64,000 bases of DNA from Planosporangium sp963837285 (GTDB lineage: Bacteria > Actinomycetota > Actinomycetes > Mycobacteriales > Micromonosporaceae). Shown here piece by piece: positions 17,975 through 26,622 of this stretch. The notes below the pieces were generated by a model that was not told the origin of the DNA, ran no database searches, and was given only the letters and a program-made list of their open reading frames with translations. The DNA lies in NCBI GenBank assembly GCA_963837285.1, contig CAWIMS010000005.1:1674001-1738000 (forward strand). Direction: 5' to 3'. How positions within the stretch are numbered: position 1 is the stretch's first letter; each line of letters begins with the position of its first letter. The position numbers and the translations under genes were made by a program.

Positions 17975-19218
17975 CCGCGCCCAGCGCGATACGGCTCGGG
18001 CTGCGCGCCAACGCCGCCCAGTTCACTCTGCTGGTCGCGGTCAACGCCCTGGTCGGCGGGCTGCTCGGCTCCGAACGCACCGTGCTGTCCCCACTGGCCG
18101 AGCAGACCTTCCACCTGACCGCCTACACCGCCGCCCTGACCTACATCCTCGCGTTCGGCGCCACCAAGGCCGTCACGAACTTCTTCGCCGGCACCCTGTC
18201 CGACCGGTACGGCCGCAAGCCCGTCCTGGTCGCCGGCTGGGCGATCGGCCTCCCCGTACCGCTGATGATCATCTGGGCGCCGTCGTGGGGCTGGGTGATC
18301 GCCGCGAACATGCTGCTCGGCGTCAACCAGGGCCTGGCCTGGTCCACCACCGTCATCATGAAGATCGACCTCGCCGGCCCGCACCGGCGCGGCCTGGCCA
18401 TGGGTCTGAACGAGGCCGCCGGATACCTCGCCGTCGCCGGCACCGCCGCCGCCACCGGCGTCCTCGCCGCCCACCACGGGCTGCGGCCCGCCCCGTTCCT
18501 GCTCGCCCTCGCCTACGCCGCGCTCGGCCTCGGCCTGTCCGCCGTCTTCGTCCGCGAAACCCGCGACCACGCCCGGCACGAGGCCAGCACCCACACCTCC
18601 GGCAGCCACAGCGCCGATCTGTCCACCCGGAAGATCGCGGCGCTGGTTTCCTACCGGGAACCGGCGCTCGCCTCGGCCGCGCAAGCAGGCATGGTGAACA
18701 ACCTCAACGACGGCCTGGCCTGGGGTCTGTTTCCCCTGCTGTTCGCCACCGCCGGCCTACCCCTGAGCCAGATCGGGATCCTCGCCGCGCTCTACCCCGC
18801 CGTGTGGGGCCTCGGCCAGCTCGCCACCGGACCCGCCAGCGACCGCTACGGACGCAAACCCTTCATCGTCACCGGAATGCTGCTGCAAGCCGCCGCCCTC
18901 ACCTGGATCGCCACCGCCGGCACCTTCGCCATGTGGGCCACCGCAGCGGTCCTGCTCGGGGCCGGCACCGCCATGGTCTATCCCACCCTGCTCGCCGCCA
19001 TCGGCGACGTAGCCCACCCCGCCTGGCGCGCCCGCGCGGTCGGCGTCTACCGGCTCTGGCGCGACGGCGGCTTCGCCGTCGGCGCGCTGCTGGCCGGGCT
19101 GCTGGCCGACGCGTACGGCATCCGGACCGCTACCGCCGTGGTCGCCGCGCTCACGGCGGCGTCCGGGCTGCTTGCCTGGGTCCGGATGTACGAGACCCAC
19201 CGCCCCACGCACGCCTGA
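17971..19218 (+). CDS. MFS transporter
   Basis: 415 aa from GTG 17971, overlapping the dioxygenase stop by 4 nt. Twelve predicted helices fall in two halves, each with the family signature between helices 2 and 3 (GTLSDRYGRKP and GPASDRYGRKP). A central hydrophilic loop is rich in His and Ser (HTSGSHSADLS). Co-transcription with a persulfide dioxygenase suggests export of a sulfur product such as thiosulfate or sulfite, or uptake of a sulfur compound; direction cannot be read from sequence. Confidence 0.88.
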   Translation: MTAPSAIRLGLRANAAQFTLLVAVNALVGGLLGSERTVLSPLAEQTFHLTAYTAALTYILAFGATKAVTNFFAGTLSDRYGRKPVLVAGWAIGLPVPLMIIWAPSWGWVIAANMLLGVNQGLAWSTTVIMKIDLAGPHRRGLAMGLNEAAGYLAVAGTAAATGVLAAHHGLRPAPFLLALAYAALGLGLSAVFVRETRDHARHEASTHTSGSHSADLSTRKIAALVSYREPALASAAQAGMVNNLNDGLAWGLFPLLFATAGLPLSQIGILAALYPAVWGLGQLATGPASDRYGRKPFIVTGMLLQAAALTWIATAGTFAMWATAAVLLGAGTAMVYPTLLAAIGDVAHPAWRARAVGVYRLWRDGGFAVGALLAGLLADAYGIRTATAVVAALTAASGLLAWVRMYETHRPTHA

Positions 19219-19326
19219 GCCCTTCCGCGATCTCGCGCGAATTTCTCCGAGCCGCTGTCGGATCCATCGTCCCGCTGGTCGTCTGATGGGTAAAAGACAC
19301 CACCCACGACGAGAGGAGACGCGAAG

Positions 19327-19818
19327 ATGACAGCCCGCAAGCCCAACCCGATCCCGGAGAACTAGCGGCGGGTCACCCCCTGTCTAGTTGTCCAGGGCGC
19401 CACGAAGGCCCTGGACTTCTGCGTTGAAGTGTTCGGTGCCACGGAGCGGATGCGCTTCCCCGGACCAGGCGGCAGCGTCGCGCACGCCGAGATCCAGATC
19501 GGGGACGCGGTGGTCATCGTCGAGGACGAAGACCCGCAGCGCGGCACCACCGCCCACCCGCCGGTGGTCTGCCCGGCACACCGGTATTCCAGTTCGTCTA
19601 CCTCGAGGACGTGGACACCACGGTGGCGCGGGCCGTCGAACGGGGTGGCGTCTTGCAGCGGGCGCCGGAGGACCAGGTCTACGGGTGACCGGGACGGGTT
19701 CATCATCGACCCGTTCGGGCACGGCTGGGTGGTCGCCTCCTACGTCGAAGACGTCAGTTCGCTGTCGATCTTTGGCTGGATCGACGTGTCGTGCAGGCCC
19801 GAGTGGCAGGCATGCTGA
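19327..19818 (+). pseudogene. PhnB-like VOC protein gene with nonsense codon and two frameshifts
   Basis: The ATG at 19327 (GAGGAGACG upstream) opens MTARKPNPIPEN and is stopped by TAG at 19363-19365, where relatives usually have a tyrosine. The same frame continues RRVTPCLVVQGATKALDF to HPP. A one-base loss near 19558 moves it to GLPGTPVFQFVYLEDVD. One extra G near 19684 (TACGGGTGA) returns it to DRDGFIIDPFGHGWVVASYV. All VOC/PhnB elements are thus present but broken three times. With three independent lesions this is a true pseudogene rather than one base-calling error. Confidence 0.85.
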
Positions 19819-20035
19819 CCTCGCGTAAAGAGTTGTCGGCCGCGCTCCTCACCTCCCGCGTGCCGGACGACGAAGAACTCGTCGACCTCCTGCGCGCGTA
19901 CCGACGGCGAACCGCGCGGGCGGCCTGCTCGGCATAAACGAAGGCGGAACGATCGCCTTCACCCCACTCCCCCGGACCGAGGCGTCGCGGCAACGGGTGA
20001 AGTCGATCGAGGCGAACGCCGTGCTCGCTGCAGCG
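19819..20035. other. Intergenic stretch with no recognised gene
   Basis: One frame gives DDEELVDLLRAYRRRTARA and another GGTIAFTPLPRTEASRQRV, both with coding-like composition. Neither is complete or recognised. It is probably a decayed gene fragment. Confidence 0.3.
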
Positions 20036-20476
20036 TTAGAAGGGTTCTTCGAGGCGTCGTTTCAGGGTGGCCAGGTTGGTGGGCATCTCTTTGGCGGCTT
20101 CGCGGCGCACTATCAGAGGTACGAGGATTTTGCCGATGCCGTAGCCGGTGAAGTCGACTCTGATGGTCAACTCGGACGTGTGTGGGCTCAGGGGTTGCAC
20201 GGTGAGGTCGACGATGGCCCGGATCGGTCCGTCGATGCCTCGTACGCCCCAGCTCTTGGGTGGGTTGATGTGGGTGACTTCGGAGACGCTGGGTCGGTCC
20301 GCGCCGCCGATGCGGCGGGTTGTGTGGCACCGGGTTCCGACAGCCGGTGTGCCGTCCGCCATGTGGCCGCCGGTGACGCCTTGCTGCCATTCGGAGAATC
20401 GGGTCGGGTCGGTGGCGTACGCGAACACGTCGTCGGCGGAGCGCTCGACTTGGATGGTGGTGGTGATCGGTGCCAT
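20036..20476 (-). CDS. SRPBCC/polyketide-cyclase-like protein
   Basis: 146 aa. The start ATG at 20476 shares its A with the stop of the preceding gene (TGATG). It begins ITTTIQVERSADDVFAYATD and contains WQQGVTGGHMADGTPAVGTR and DFTGYGIGKILVPLIVRRE, typical of the START-fold cyclase/dehydrase family. It is the last gene of the second ArsR-SRPBCC operon in this window. Function is unknown. Confidence 0.82.
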   Translation of the reverse strand: MAPITTTIQVERSADDVFAYATDPTRFSEWQQGVTGGHMADGTPAVGTRCHTTRRIGGADRPSVSEVTHINPPKSWGVRGIDGPIRAIVDLTVQPLSPHTSELTIRVDFTGYGIGKILVPLIVRREAAKEMPTNLATLKRRLEEPF

Positions 20477-20955
20477 CAGTTGTCACCGAAGAGGGCGGCG
20501 TAGCGGTCGAGGTAGAGCGGCCAGCCCTGGTCGTGGCCGACGCCGTCGCGGACCGATTCCCAGCCGGGGCCGTGCCGGTCGAGGTGGCGATGTTCCAGCT
20601 CGATACGGGTGCGTTCCGAGGTCTCGGCGGTGAAGGTGACCTCGACCTCGCTAGCACGGTCTGGATCGGATTCGACCTGCCAGGTGGGGCCGATGTCCCA
20701 GCTGAACACCACCCGGTTGGGCGGTTCGTAGGCGAGGATGCGTGCCCACCGGCACTCGCTGCCGTCCGCGCCTCGGTCGACGATGTTCCCGCCGACCTTG
20801 GGCTCGAATACGGTCTCGGCGATCGGCACCTGCAGCATGTTGTGTTCCGGCGGCTTGAAATCGCCGAACCGGTCGGTGAACACGGTGAAAGCCTTGTCGA
20901 TCGGCGCGTTGACGACGATCTCCCGCCGCACCACCGCAGCGTCAGACTGCGTCAT
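20476..20955 (-). CDS. SRPBCC (AHSA1-like) domain protein
   Basis: 159 aa, ATG at 20955 overlapping the ArsR stop by 4 nt. It has REIVVNAPIDKAFTVFTDRF, VVFSWDIGPTWQVE and RIELEHRHLDRHGPGWESVR, the AHSA1-like pattern with the C-terminal helix. It is translationally coupled on both sides. It is probably controlled by the upstream ArsR protein. Confidence 0.85.
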   Translation of the reverse strand: MTQSDAAVVRREIVVNAPIDKAFTVFTDRFGDFKPPEHNMLQVPIAETVFEPKVGGNIVDRGADGSECRWARILAYEPPNRVVFSWDIGPTWQVESDPDRASEVEVTFTAETSERTRIELEHRHLDRHGPGWESVRDGVGHDQGWPLYLDRYAALFGDN

Positions 20956-21275
20956 GGACTCTCCTCGGTCTCGTCCTCAATAACGTTCTGATAGCCATCC
21001 AGTGCCCGGCGCCAGAACGTGTCGAGCTGGTCCTTCAAGGCGGCTACCCCGGCCGGGTTGAGGCGGTAGATCCGCCGGGTCCCCACGGCCTGAGCGGCGA
21101 CCAGCCCGGCATCCTTCAGAACCCGCAGATGCTGTGACACCGCCTGCCGGCTGATCGGAAGCTCGTCGGCGAGGTCCCCGACCGCACGGGGTCGCTCGGC
21201 CAGGCACTGCACGATGGCGAACCGGCTGGGATCACCCAATGCTTCCCAGCCCTGATGCGCTTTGAAAGTCGCCAC
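20952..21275 (-). CDS. ArsR-family transcriptional regulator
   Basis: 107 aa from GTG 21275. Its helix-turn-helix reads DELPISRQAVSQHLRVLKDA and the wing AVGTRRIYRL. No metal-site cysteines are present. A promoter lies 6 nt before the start codon, so the mRNA is probably leaderless. It is the first gene of a three-gene operon with two SRPBCC proteins, the same architecture as at 1.2-3 kb although the sequences differ. Confidence 0.9.
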   Translation of the reverse strand: MATFKAHQGWEALGDPSRFAIVQCLAERPRAVGDLADELPISRQAVSQHLRVLKDAGLVAAQAVGTRRIYRLNPAGVAALKDQLDTFWRRALDGYQNVIEDETEESP

Positions 21276-21281
21276 GAACGA

Positions 21282-21310
21282 AAGCTACGACTTACGCTTC
21301 AGGCCGTCAA
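21282..21310 (-). promoter_or_regulatory. Promoter of the second ArsR-SRPBCC operon
   Basis: On the minus strand TTGACG (21310-21305) and TAGCTT (21287-21282) are separated by 17 nt, and only 6 nt separate the -10 box from the GTG at 21275. This geometry predicts a leaderless transcript. Confidence 0.6.
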
Positions 21311-21574
21311 GGGGTAGCCCGCCGACGGGTCAGGCGCCAAGATCGCCCACACAAACCGAGGAGTCGCACACAGGTTCGACACGATGCGCGCTGCCGTCTG
21401 CAACTGGCCCCGGGCCTCGAACGGATCTCGATCAAAGGTCCAGCCGTCCAATAGAGGCACCAACCTGTGCACCTGCACCACCCGCGAAACCCGAGGCCAA
21501 TCCATACATCCGAGCAGCTCAACACGGTCATCGACGGTGAAGAGGGGCGCAGGCTTGTCTCTTTCCGGGGGCAC
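21299..21574 (-). CDS. Hypothetical small protein, doubtful
   Basis: 91 codons from GTG 21574 to TGA 21299. Third-position G/C is about 75%, which is compatible with coding, and the protein reads VDDRVELLG then WTFDRDPFEARGQLQTAARI. I recognise no family. The start lies inside the dispersed repeat and the end overlaps the -35 box of the ArsR promoter, so it may be a remnant rather than an active gene. Confidence 0.25.
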   Translation of the reverse strand: MPPERDKPAPLFTVDDRVELLGCMDWPRVSRVVQVHRLVPLLDGWTFDRDPFEARGQLQTAARIVSNLCATPRFVWAILAPDPSAGYPLTA

Positions 21575-21640
21575 GTCACAGATCTACAAAATCGCAGCGT
21601 TATCTGCGGGCGACTGACAGTGAGAGCCACGTTTCGGCAA
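21541..21640. repeat. Dispersed intergenic repeat, copy 2
   Basis: It aligns with 9031-9120 in the same orientation. The conserved core ATCTACAAAATCGCAGCG differs by one base, followed by GGGCGACTGACAG against GGCGACTGCGCG. It sits immediately downstream of the AfsR-type pseudogene. Confidence 0.5.
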
Positions 21641-21649
21641 GTACCGCGG

Positions 21650-23150
21650 CTAGGCACCTTCCGGGATACCGAGGTCGACCAGGATGGCCAGGGCCTCCTG
21701 GCAGCACGCCCGAGCGTCTTCCTCCCGGCTCAGATCGCGCAGCGCCTTGCCGAGCAGCCGCAGCGTGCGCGCCTCGGCGAGCCGGTACCCGGTCTCGCGG
21801 TGGATCTGTAGCGCCTTTGTCGCGTGGTCGATCGCCGAGTCCGGCCGGCCGCGGGCGAGTTCCACGGCGGCCGCTTCCCAGTTCGTTCTGCACGGAGCCG
21901 ATGGCGCCATGAGCGCCGATCTTGTAGTGCGGCTCGTCGGTTCGCTCCGCTTCGCCCAAGGCGGTGACGGCGAGGTCGAGCGCTTCCGAGAAGTGTCCTT
22001 TGTCGCAGAAGACGGCAGCGAGGATGCCCTGATGCCCGCCGCGGAGGCTGGTCTGGCCGGTCTCTTCGAAGATGTTGATCGCTTCCTCATGCAAAGTGAG
22101 CGCCTCGTCGAACCGGCCGAGCAGACGGTACACGTCGCCGAGGGCACCGCAGCTCACTGCCACCACCCCGGCGTGCCCGATGCGCCGGCCGAGATCGATG
22201 GCCGGCCGCAGGTGTTCAGCGGCGAGAGCCAGCTGGCCTATTTCGACATAGAGGCCGGCGAGGTTGGCGAGCGCGGTCGCCTCGGCGCCGGACCAGCCGG
22301 CGTCGCGCGCCAGGTCGATCGCGCGGCCGAGGTATTCGATCGCCTCGTCGTTGGCGCCGGTGCTCCGGTGCACCGCACCAAGCCGGCCAACCGCGGCCGC
22401 CTCGGCTTCGAGCCACCCGGCTTGCCGGGCGAACGCAAGCGACCGCTCGAAATGGTCGCGAAGTAGCTGCGGCGGAAGAAGAAGGCACGGGTCGCGTCGG
22501 CGAGCAACCACGCCACCCGGCGTGGGCCGTATTCGCCGCAGTACTCCGCGATCGCGGCCAGATTGGCGAGTTCGCTGTCCAGCCAGCCCAGCGCGGCGGG
22601 CGCGTCGGGGAGATGCGAGGTGCCGAGCGCGTCGCGGGCCGGTAACCGCAGCGCATGCGGTGAGATCAGACGGGACGCCTGATTGGCGGTCGTCACGTAG
22701 TAGTCGCGCAGCCGGGCCGCGGCGGCGGCGCGGTCGGCTTCCGGCTCCTCGGCGTCGACATGCTCGGCGGCGAACAGGCGCAGAAGGTCGTGGCACGCGT
22801 ACCGGCCGGTGGCCCGATGCTCGACGAGGTGTGCCGCGACCAGCGTCTCGAGTTGCCGGCGCGCCTCGCCGTCCCGGATATCGGCCAGGGCGGCGGCCGC
22901 CTCCACCGTGATCTCCGGCCCGTAGACGAGCCCGAGCAGCCGGAACATCCGCCTTGTCCCAGTCGCCAGCGCGGCATAGGACAGGCTGAATGCGGCGCTG
23001 ACCGCCGCCCGCTCGTCGCCGTCGACCCGCAGCGCGGCGAGGCGGTTGCCCGTGGCCAGCCGGGACACGTACCCGGCGATGCTCTCCTTGTCGGTCAGGT
23101 TCGCCGCCGCGATCCGCAGCGTGCATAGCACGCGCGCTGGAAATGGTTGG
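21650..23150 (-). pseudogene. AfsR/SARP-type regulator remnant: NB-ARC end plus TPR domain, frameshifted
   Basis: Reading from about 23140 downward, LRIAAANLTDKESIAGYVSR, DERAAVSAAFSLSYAAL and RYACHDLLRLFAAEHVD are the C-terminal part of the NB-ARC ATPase of AfsR-like regulators. The frame shifts near 22460-22485 into TPR repeats (AIEYLGRAIDLARDAGW, LTLHEEAINIFEETGQ) and again near 21870-21885 into ALQIHRETGYRLAEARTLRL, ending at TAG 21650. The DNA-binding and BTAD domains and the P-loop are absent. It once was a pathway-type transcriptional activator and is now inactive. Confidence 0.8.
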
Positions 23151-23322
23151 ACGGTGCCACGGGCCGGCTGGTAGCTTCCCTGACGCCGTGACACTGCCCG
23201 AGGAGGTGAGACCCGTGAACGTTGTATCGATGTGGGTGCTCCCCTCGTCGTCACGGATCGGCCACTGACGTCGGTGTCGCCGGGAGCGCTCCCCACAAGG
23301 CGATCCCGAAAGGCACCAACCT

Positions 23323-23658
23323 ATGAATCCTGTGGAATTCAGCCACGCCGTGCTGATTTCGCGCGTCGCGCCCGGCCAATGGCATGCGCTGGAGCCTGGC
23401 ACGGCGCGGCCTTCGATCGGCTTGCCGAGACCATACGGGCGGCCCTGCCGAGGCCGCTGCACACGGTGGTCGACGAGGCCGACGTCGACATGACCGCCCA
23501 GTGGCAGCGAGCCAGCATCACGACACGGCGCGCTGAACCACGTCGGTATGGAAAAGGTCTCGGCCGAGGTGACCGAGTCCAATGTGGCCGCCACGGCGCT
23601 GTTCGAGGGCATCGGCGCCCGACGCACCGGCAGCAACCTCGAACTGGTTCTCCGCTGA
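23323..23658 (+). pseudogene. GNAT acetyltransferase remnant with internal deletion
   Basis: From ATG 23323 one frame gives MNPVEFSHAVLISRV. Another gives AWHGAAFDRLAETIRAALPR then HTVVDEADVDMTAQWQRA, the middle of a two-lobed GNAT protein. A third gives VSAEVTESNVAATALFEGIG and RRTGSNLELVLR, the C-terminal acetyl-CoA-site helix and last strand. The central acetyl-CoA pocket (motif A) is deleted. At least two frame changes and one deletion make it non-functional. Confidence 0.65.
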
Positions 23659-23683
23659 CCGCGAACGACAGGGGTCGCTGACC

Positions 23684-23908
23684 ATGGCAAGAACACCAAA
23701 GGGCATCGAACTCGAAGGCACCGTCCTCGAATGCCTGCGCAACGCCACCTTCAGGGTGGAGCTACAGAACGGCCACAAGGTGCTGGCCCATATCAGCGGA
23801 AAGATCCGTAAGAACTACATCAAGATCCTTCCATACGACCGGGTGCTCGTCGAGCTGAGCCCCTACGACCTGACCCGAGGCCGAATCGTCTTTCGCTACC
23901 GCAGCTAG
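23684..23908 (+). CDS. infA: Translation initiation factor IF-1 paralogue
   Basis: 74 aa from ATG 23684. It is a complete S1/OB-fold IF-1: ELEGTVLECLRNATFRVELQ, NGHKVLAHISGKIRKNYIKI, then DRVLVELSPYDLTRGRIVFR. The primary actinobacterial infA lies in the ribosomal spc region; this copy stands alone among pseudogenes, so it is probably a second, divergent IF-1. An unusual ECLRNAT replaces the common EPLPNAM. A strong hairpin follows directly. A specialised or conditional role is possible. Confidence 0.88.
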   Translation: MARTPKGIELEGTVLECLRNATFRVELQNGHKVLAHISGKIRKNYIKILPYDRVLVELSPYDLTRGRIVFRYRS

Positions 23909-23914
23909 CGCCCT

Positions 23915-23966
23915 CCCCAGCGGTGCGGGCAACCCGCCTGCGGGCAGACCGCCCGCACCGCTGGGG
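23915..23966. terminator. Strong bidirectional terminator between infA paralogue and EFE-like gene
   Basis: CCCCAGCGGTGCGGGC (23915-23930) is perfectly complementary to 23951-23966, a 16-bp stem, and the 20-nt loop contains its own CCCGC/GCGGG hairpin. It begins 6 nt after the infA stop and faces the convergent EFE-like gene. Confidence 0.8.
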
Positions 23967-24116
23967 CCACCTTGCGTCCGGCCAGCAGCATCCGCGATCC
24001 AGTGCGGGCAGCACCTGCCGGGCGAGGGCCACCGCCTACCTCTGGGAAGGCATTGGGTCCGGGCCGGCGGGCGCTGCGACGACGAAGCCCGACAGGCTCA
24101 TTCTCCACGGCGGCGG

Positions 24117-25163
24117 TCAGCCGGCGTGGACCGCCTCCTCGCGCAGCCGGTCCAGGATCGCGAGCCGGTTCTCGGCGTAGATGCGGGCGGTCGTGATCCG
24201 GTCCGGGTAACAGCGCCGGAACATGTTGGTGAAGTGGGTGCCGTAGTGGATGTACTCATCGCTGGCCGGGTCCGACATCGGGCGTACCACGGCGTTGAAG
24301 TTGGGCTCGTGGAAGTACGCCAGGGCGAAGCGCTCGCGGGTGTTCAGCCGCACCTTGTGTGGGGTCGATAGCAGCGCACCGTCGGTCAGGAACTGGAAGA
24401 TGTCTCCGGGGAAGACGGTGAACACGTTCGGTACCGGCTCGACGAACTCCCAACCCTCGTCGTCCTCGTACATGCCCGCCATGCTCTCCTCGGGCAGCCA
24501 GTTGCGGTTGCGCTTCTCGCCCTCGATCGGCGGCCGGACGTACAGCCCACCCACCGCGTCCTGGTAGGCGATCACCAAAAGGCCGTAGTCGGTGTGCGCG
24601 CCGATACCGCGCGAGGTCTCCGTGGACAGCTCCGGGAAGCGCAGGACCCGCATGTGGTGCCAGCCGTCGCGGGTCAGCTCGGTCAGCGTGTCCGGGTCCT
24701 TCAGCTCCAGACCCAGCCCGACCAGCTTGAGTAGCTTCTCGCCAATCGCCCCCAACTCGTTCATGAACGCCTGCATGTGCTGCCGGTACTCGTCGTCCGG
24801 CCACGGCGCCGGCCCGTGGCACGGCCACCCGGCCTGTACCCGCGGATCGGTCAGCGGCAGGTCCTTGGTGACCGTGAAGATCTCGGAAAAGTCGGCCGCA
24901 CCCGCAGTCACCTCTTCGCCGGAGGCGATGTAGCCCGCGTAGGTCAGGTCACTGACCCGGGCGGACTTGAACTCCGGCGACATGCTGAAGAAGCGCTTGC
25001 TCGCGGCGACCGCGGCCTTGGTCGTCATGACCTGCTCGGGCGTAGCCGCCACCTGGAAAATGCCGTCCCGCTGCCATGCCTCGATCATCTCGTGCGCCAG
25101 CCGCAGGTCAGACTCGGCCTTCCCGACCGCCTGCGGCAAATGGAACGTCTGTAACTGAGCCAT
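24117..25163 (-). CDS. efe: Ethylene-forming enzyme (2-oxoglutarate dioxygenase) homologue
   Basis: 348 aa from ATG 25163, nearly the same length as the Pseudomonas syringae enzyme (350 aa). Characteristic shared stretches are VSDLTYAGYIASGEEVTAG, AGWPCHGPAPWP, LTRDGWHHMRVLRFPE, RGIGAHTDYGLLVIA, EGEKRNRNWLP, LLSTPHKVRLNTRERFA and FRRCYPDRITT. Iron ligands are His190, Asp192 and His269; Arg278 should bind 2-oxoglutarate; Arg172, Arg317 and Glu84 correspond to the arginine-site residues. The characterised enzyme turns 2-oxoglutarate into ethylene and CO2, coupled to arginine oxidation. An ordinary IPNS-like oxygenase would not share these arginine-site motifs. The gene appears monocistronic. 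Confidence 0.88.
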   Translation of the reverse strand: MAQLQTFHLPQAVGKAESDLRLAHEMIEAWQRDGIFQVAATPEQVMTTKAAVAASKRFFSMSPEFKSARVSDLTYAGYIASGEEVTAGAADFSEIFTVTKDLPLTDPRVQAGWPCHGPAPWPDDEYRQHMQAFMNELGAIGEKLLKLVGLGLELKDPDTLTELTRDGWHHMRVLRFPELSTETSRGIGAHTDYGLLVIAYQDAVGGLYVRPPIEGEKRNRNWLPEESMAGMYEDDEGWEFVEPVPNVFTVFPGDIFQFLTDGALLSTPHKVRLNTRERFALAYFHEPNFNAVVRPMSDPASDEYIHYGTHFTNMFRRCYPDRITTARIYAENRLAILDRLREEAVHAG

Positions 25164-25533
25164 CCGACTTCTTCCCACTTCCTGTTCCCGCTGCTTGGAA
25201 TCACGCGCGTCGTGGATCGCGCCAGGGTTCAAAAGGTCTCACGGTTTCTGACCCCCGCCAGCATGGGTTCGGACCGATGATGCGAATGGCGGGCAGCAGA
25301 AGTCGGGCGGCAGCACGGCGCGGTGGGCGGCACGCATGGTACGTCGAACGGCGGGCACTCGCGGACCTTCCCACTGGGGGACGGTCGGCGCGAGGGGAGC
25401 GCGTCGCCGGCCGCCACCACGCGGATGGCATCCAGCATGTCGTCGAGCACCACGGCGGTGAGGACCGGCCGGGGACGCGGTGAGGACGGCGTGGCGCAGG
25501 CTCCGGCCACAGACACACGAGTGGGAGGCAGCA
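25164..25533. other. Divergent intergenic region, no gene seen
   Basis: 370 bases between the divergent EFE-like and HAF-repeat genes. It should contain both promoters, but no convincing -35/-10 pair was found. A purine run (GAAGTGGGAAGAAG) precedes the EFE start and GGGAGG (25522-25527) precedes the HAF gene. Confidence 0.4.
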
Positions 25534-26583
25534 GTGCGTCGAGTTCACAAGAACATCGTCCGGGCCGGCGCCGCCGTCATCGCGACGGCCGCGACGGCCG
25601 CGTTCCTCGGCTCCCCGGCGTACGCCTACGACGCCCCGATCGACCTCGGCACGCTCTCGGGCGGGTACAGCAACGCCTGGGCCATCAACCTCAACGAGGA
25701 GATCGTCGGCAACAGCGACGGCATGCCGGTGATCTGGCAGGACCGGCAGATCCACCAGCTGCCGCTGCCGCCGGGCTTCGTCGGCGGTTCGGCACGCGAC
25801 ATCAACGATGCGGGGCAGGCCGTGGGGTACGTCTGGGACGAGGGCGGTCTGATCCGGGCGGTCGGGTGGGACGGTACGGGGTCCGCCACCCTCCTGGAGC
25901 AAGGTACGCCCGGCGGGAGCGCGGCATACGGGATCAACGAGAACGCCACGATCACCGGGTTCGTCAACAACGGCTTCGGCGACGATCCGGCGGTCTTCGC
26001 GAACGGCCGCGCGCAACGGGTGACCCCGGTCAACCAGAACGGGAGCGGGTACACGGTCAGCAAGGACCAGGGCGTCGTCATCGGGTACTACTACTCGAAC
26101 GGGGTCATGCACGCGTTCGAGAACGGGATCAGCCCGCCCACGGCGGGTGGGTACATGACCCTGCCGTCGGTCCAATGCTGCTCGCGCGCCACGAGCGCGT
26201 GGGGGATCACCGGTGACAACACGATGATCTTCGGGAACAGTACGATGTCCGGTGGCGCGACCCACCCGACGATGTGGAGGCTCGACCACAACTCGGTGGG
26301 TTGGCCGGTCTGGCGCGCCACCGACCTGGGGGTACCGGGCGGGTCCGGCTCCGGGTCCGTCAACGACGTCAACGAGTGGGGCACGTACGCCGTGGGTGGT
26401 TCGGTGACCGGCCAGGGCCGGTCGCTCGCCTTCGTCTGGCAGAGCGGAGGACTCGGTATCACCGCCCTGACCGCTCCTCCGGGCAACTGCGGCAACACCG
26501 CCAATGGCGTCAACGGGGTGGAGGAGATCGTCGGGAAGGCCTGCGGCTCCAACGGCCAGGCCCACGCGATGCTCTGGACCTGA
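25534..26583 (+). CDS. Secreted HAF-repeat protein
   Basis: 349 aa from GTG 25534, with GGGAGG 6 nt upstream. A Sec signal peptide (VRRVHKNIVRAG, hydrophobic AAVIATAATAAFL) probably ends at AYA-YD. The mature protein has about seven HAF-type repeats, for example DLGTLSGGYSNAWAINLNEE and RDINDAGQAVGYVWDEG, ending NGQAHAMLWT. HAF repeats form beta-propeller-like extracellular proteins of unknown function. It is monocistronic. Confidence 0.82.
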   Translation: MRRVHKNIVRAGAAVIATAATAAFLGSPAYAYDAPIDLGTLSGGYSNAWAINLNEEIVGNSDGMPVIWQDRQIHQLPLPPGFVGGSARDINDAGQAVGYVWDEGGLIRAVGWDGTGSATLLEQGTPGGSAAYGINENATITGFVNNGFGDDPAVFANGRAQRVTPVNQNGSGYTVSKDQGVVIGYYYSNGVMHAFENGISPPTAGGYMTLPSVQCCSRATSAWGITGDNTMIFGNSTMSGGATHPTMWRLDHNSVGWPVWRATDLGVPGGSGSGSVNDVNEWGTYAVGGSVTGQGRSLAFVWQSGGLGITALTAPPGNCGNTANGVNGVEEIVGKACGSNGQAHAMLWT

Positions 26584-26622
26584 TCACACCACCACGAAGC
26601 ACCACCGCCGGTCGATCACGAG

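Noticed and set aside
21600..23699. A 699-codon minus-strand frame read as one intact protein
   Set aside because: Only the middle part is TPR-like; both ends are homologous in other frames, so it is a chimera across a frameshifted pseudogene.
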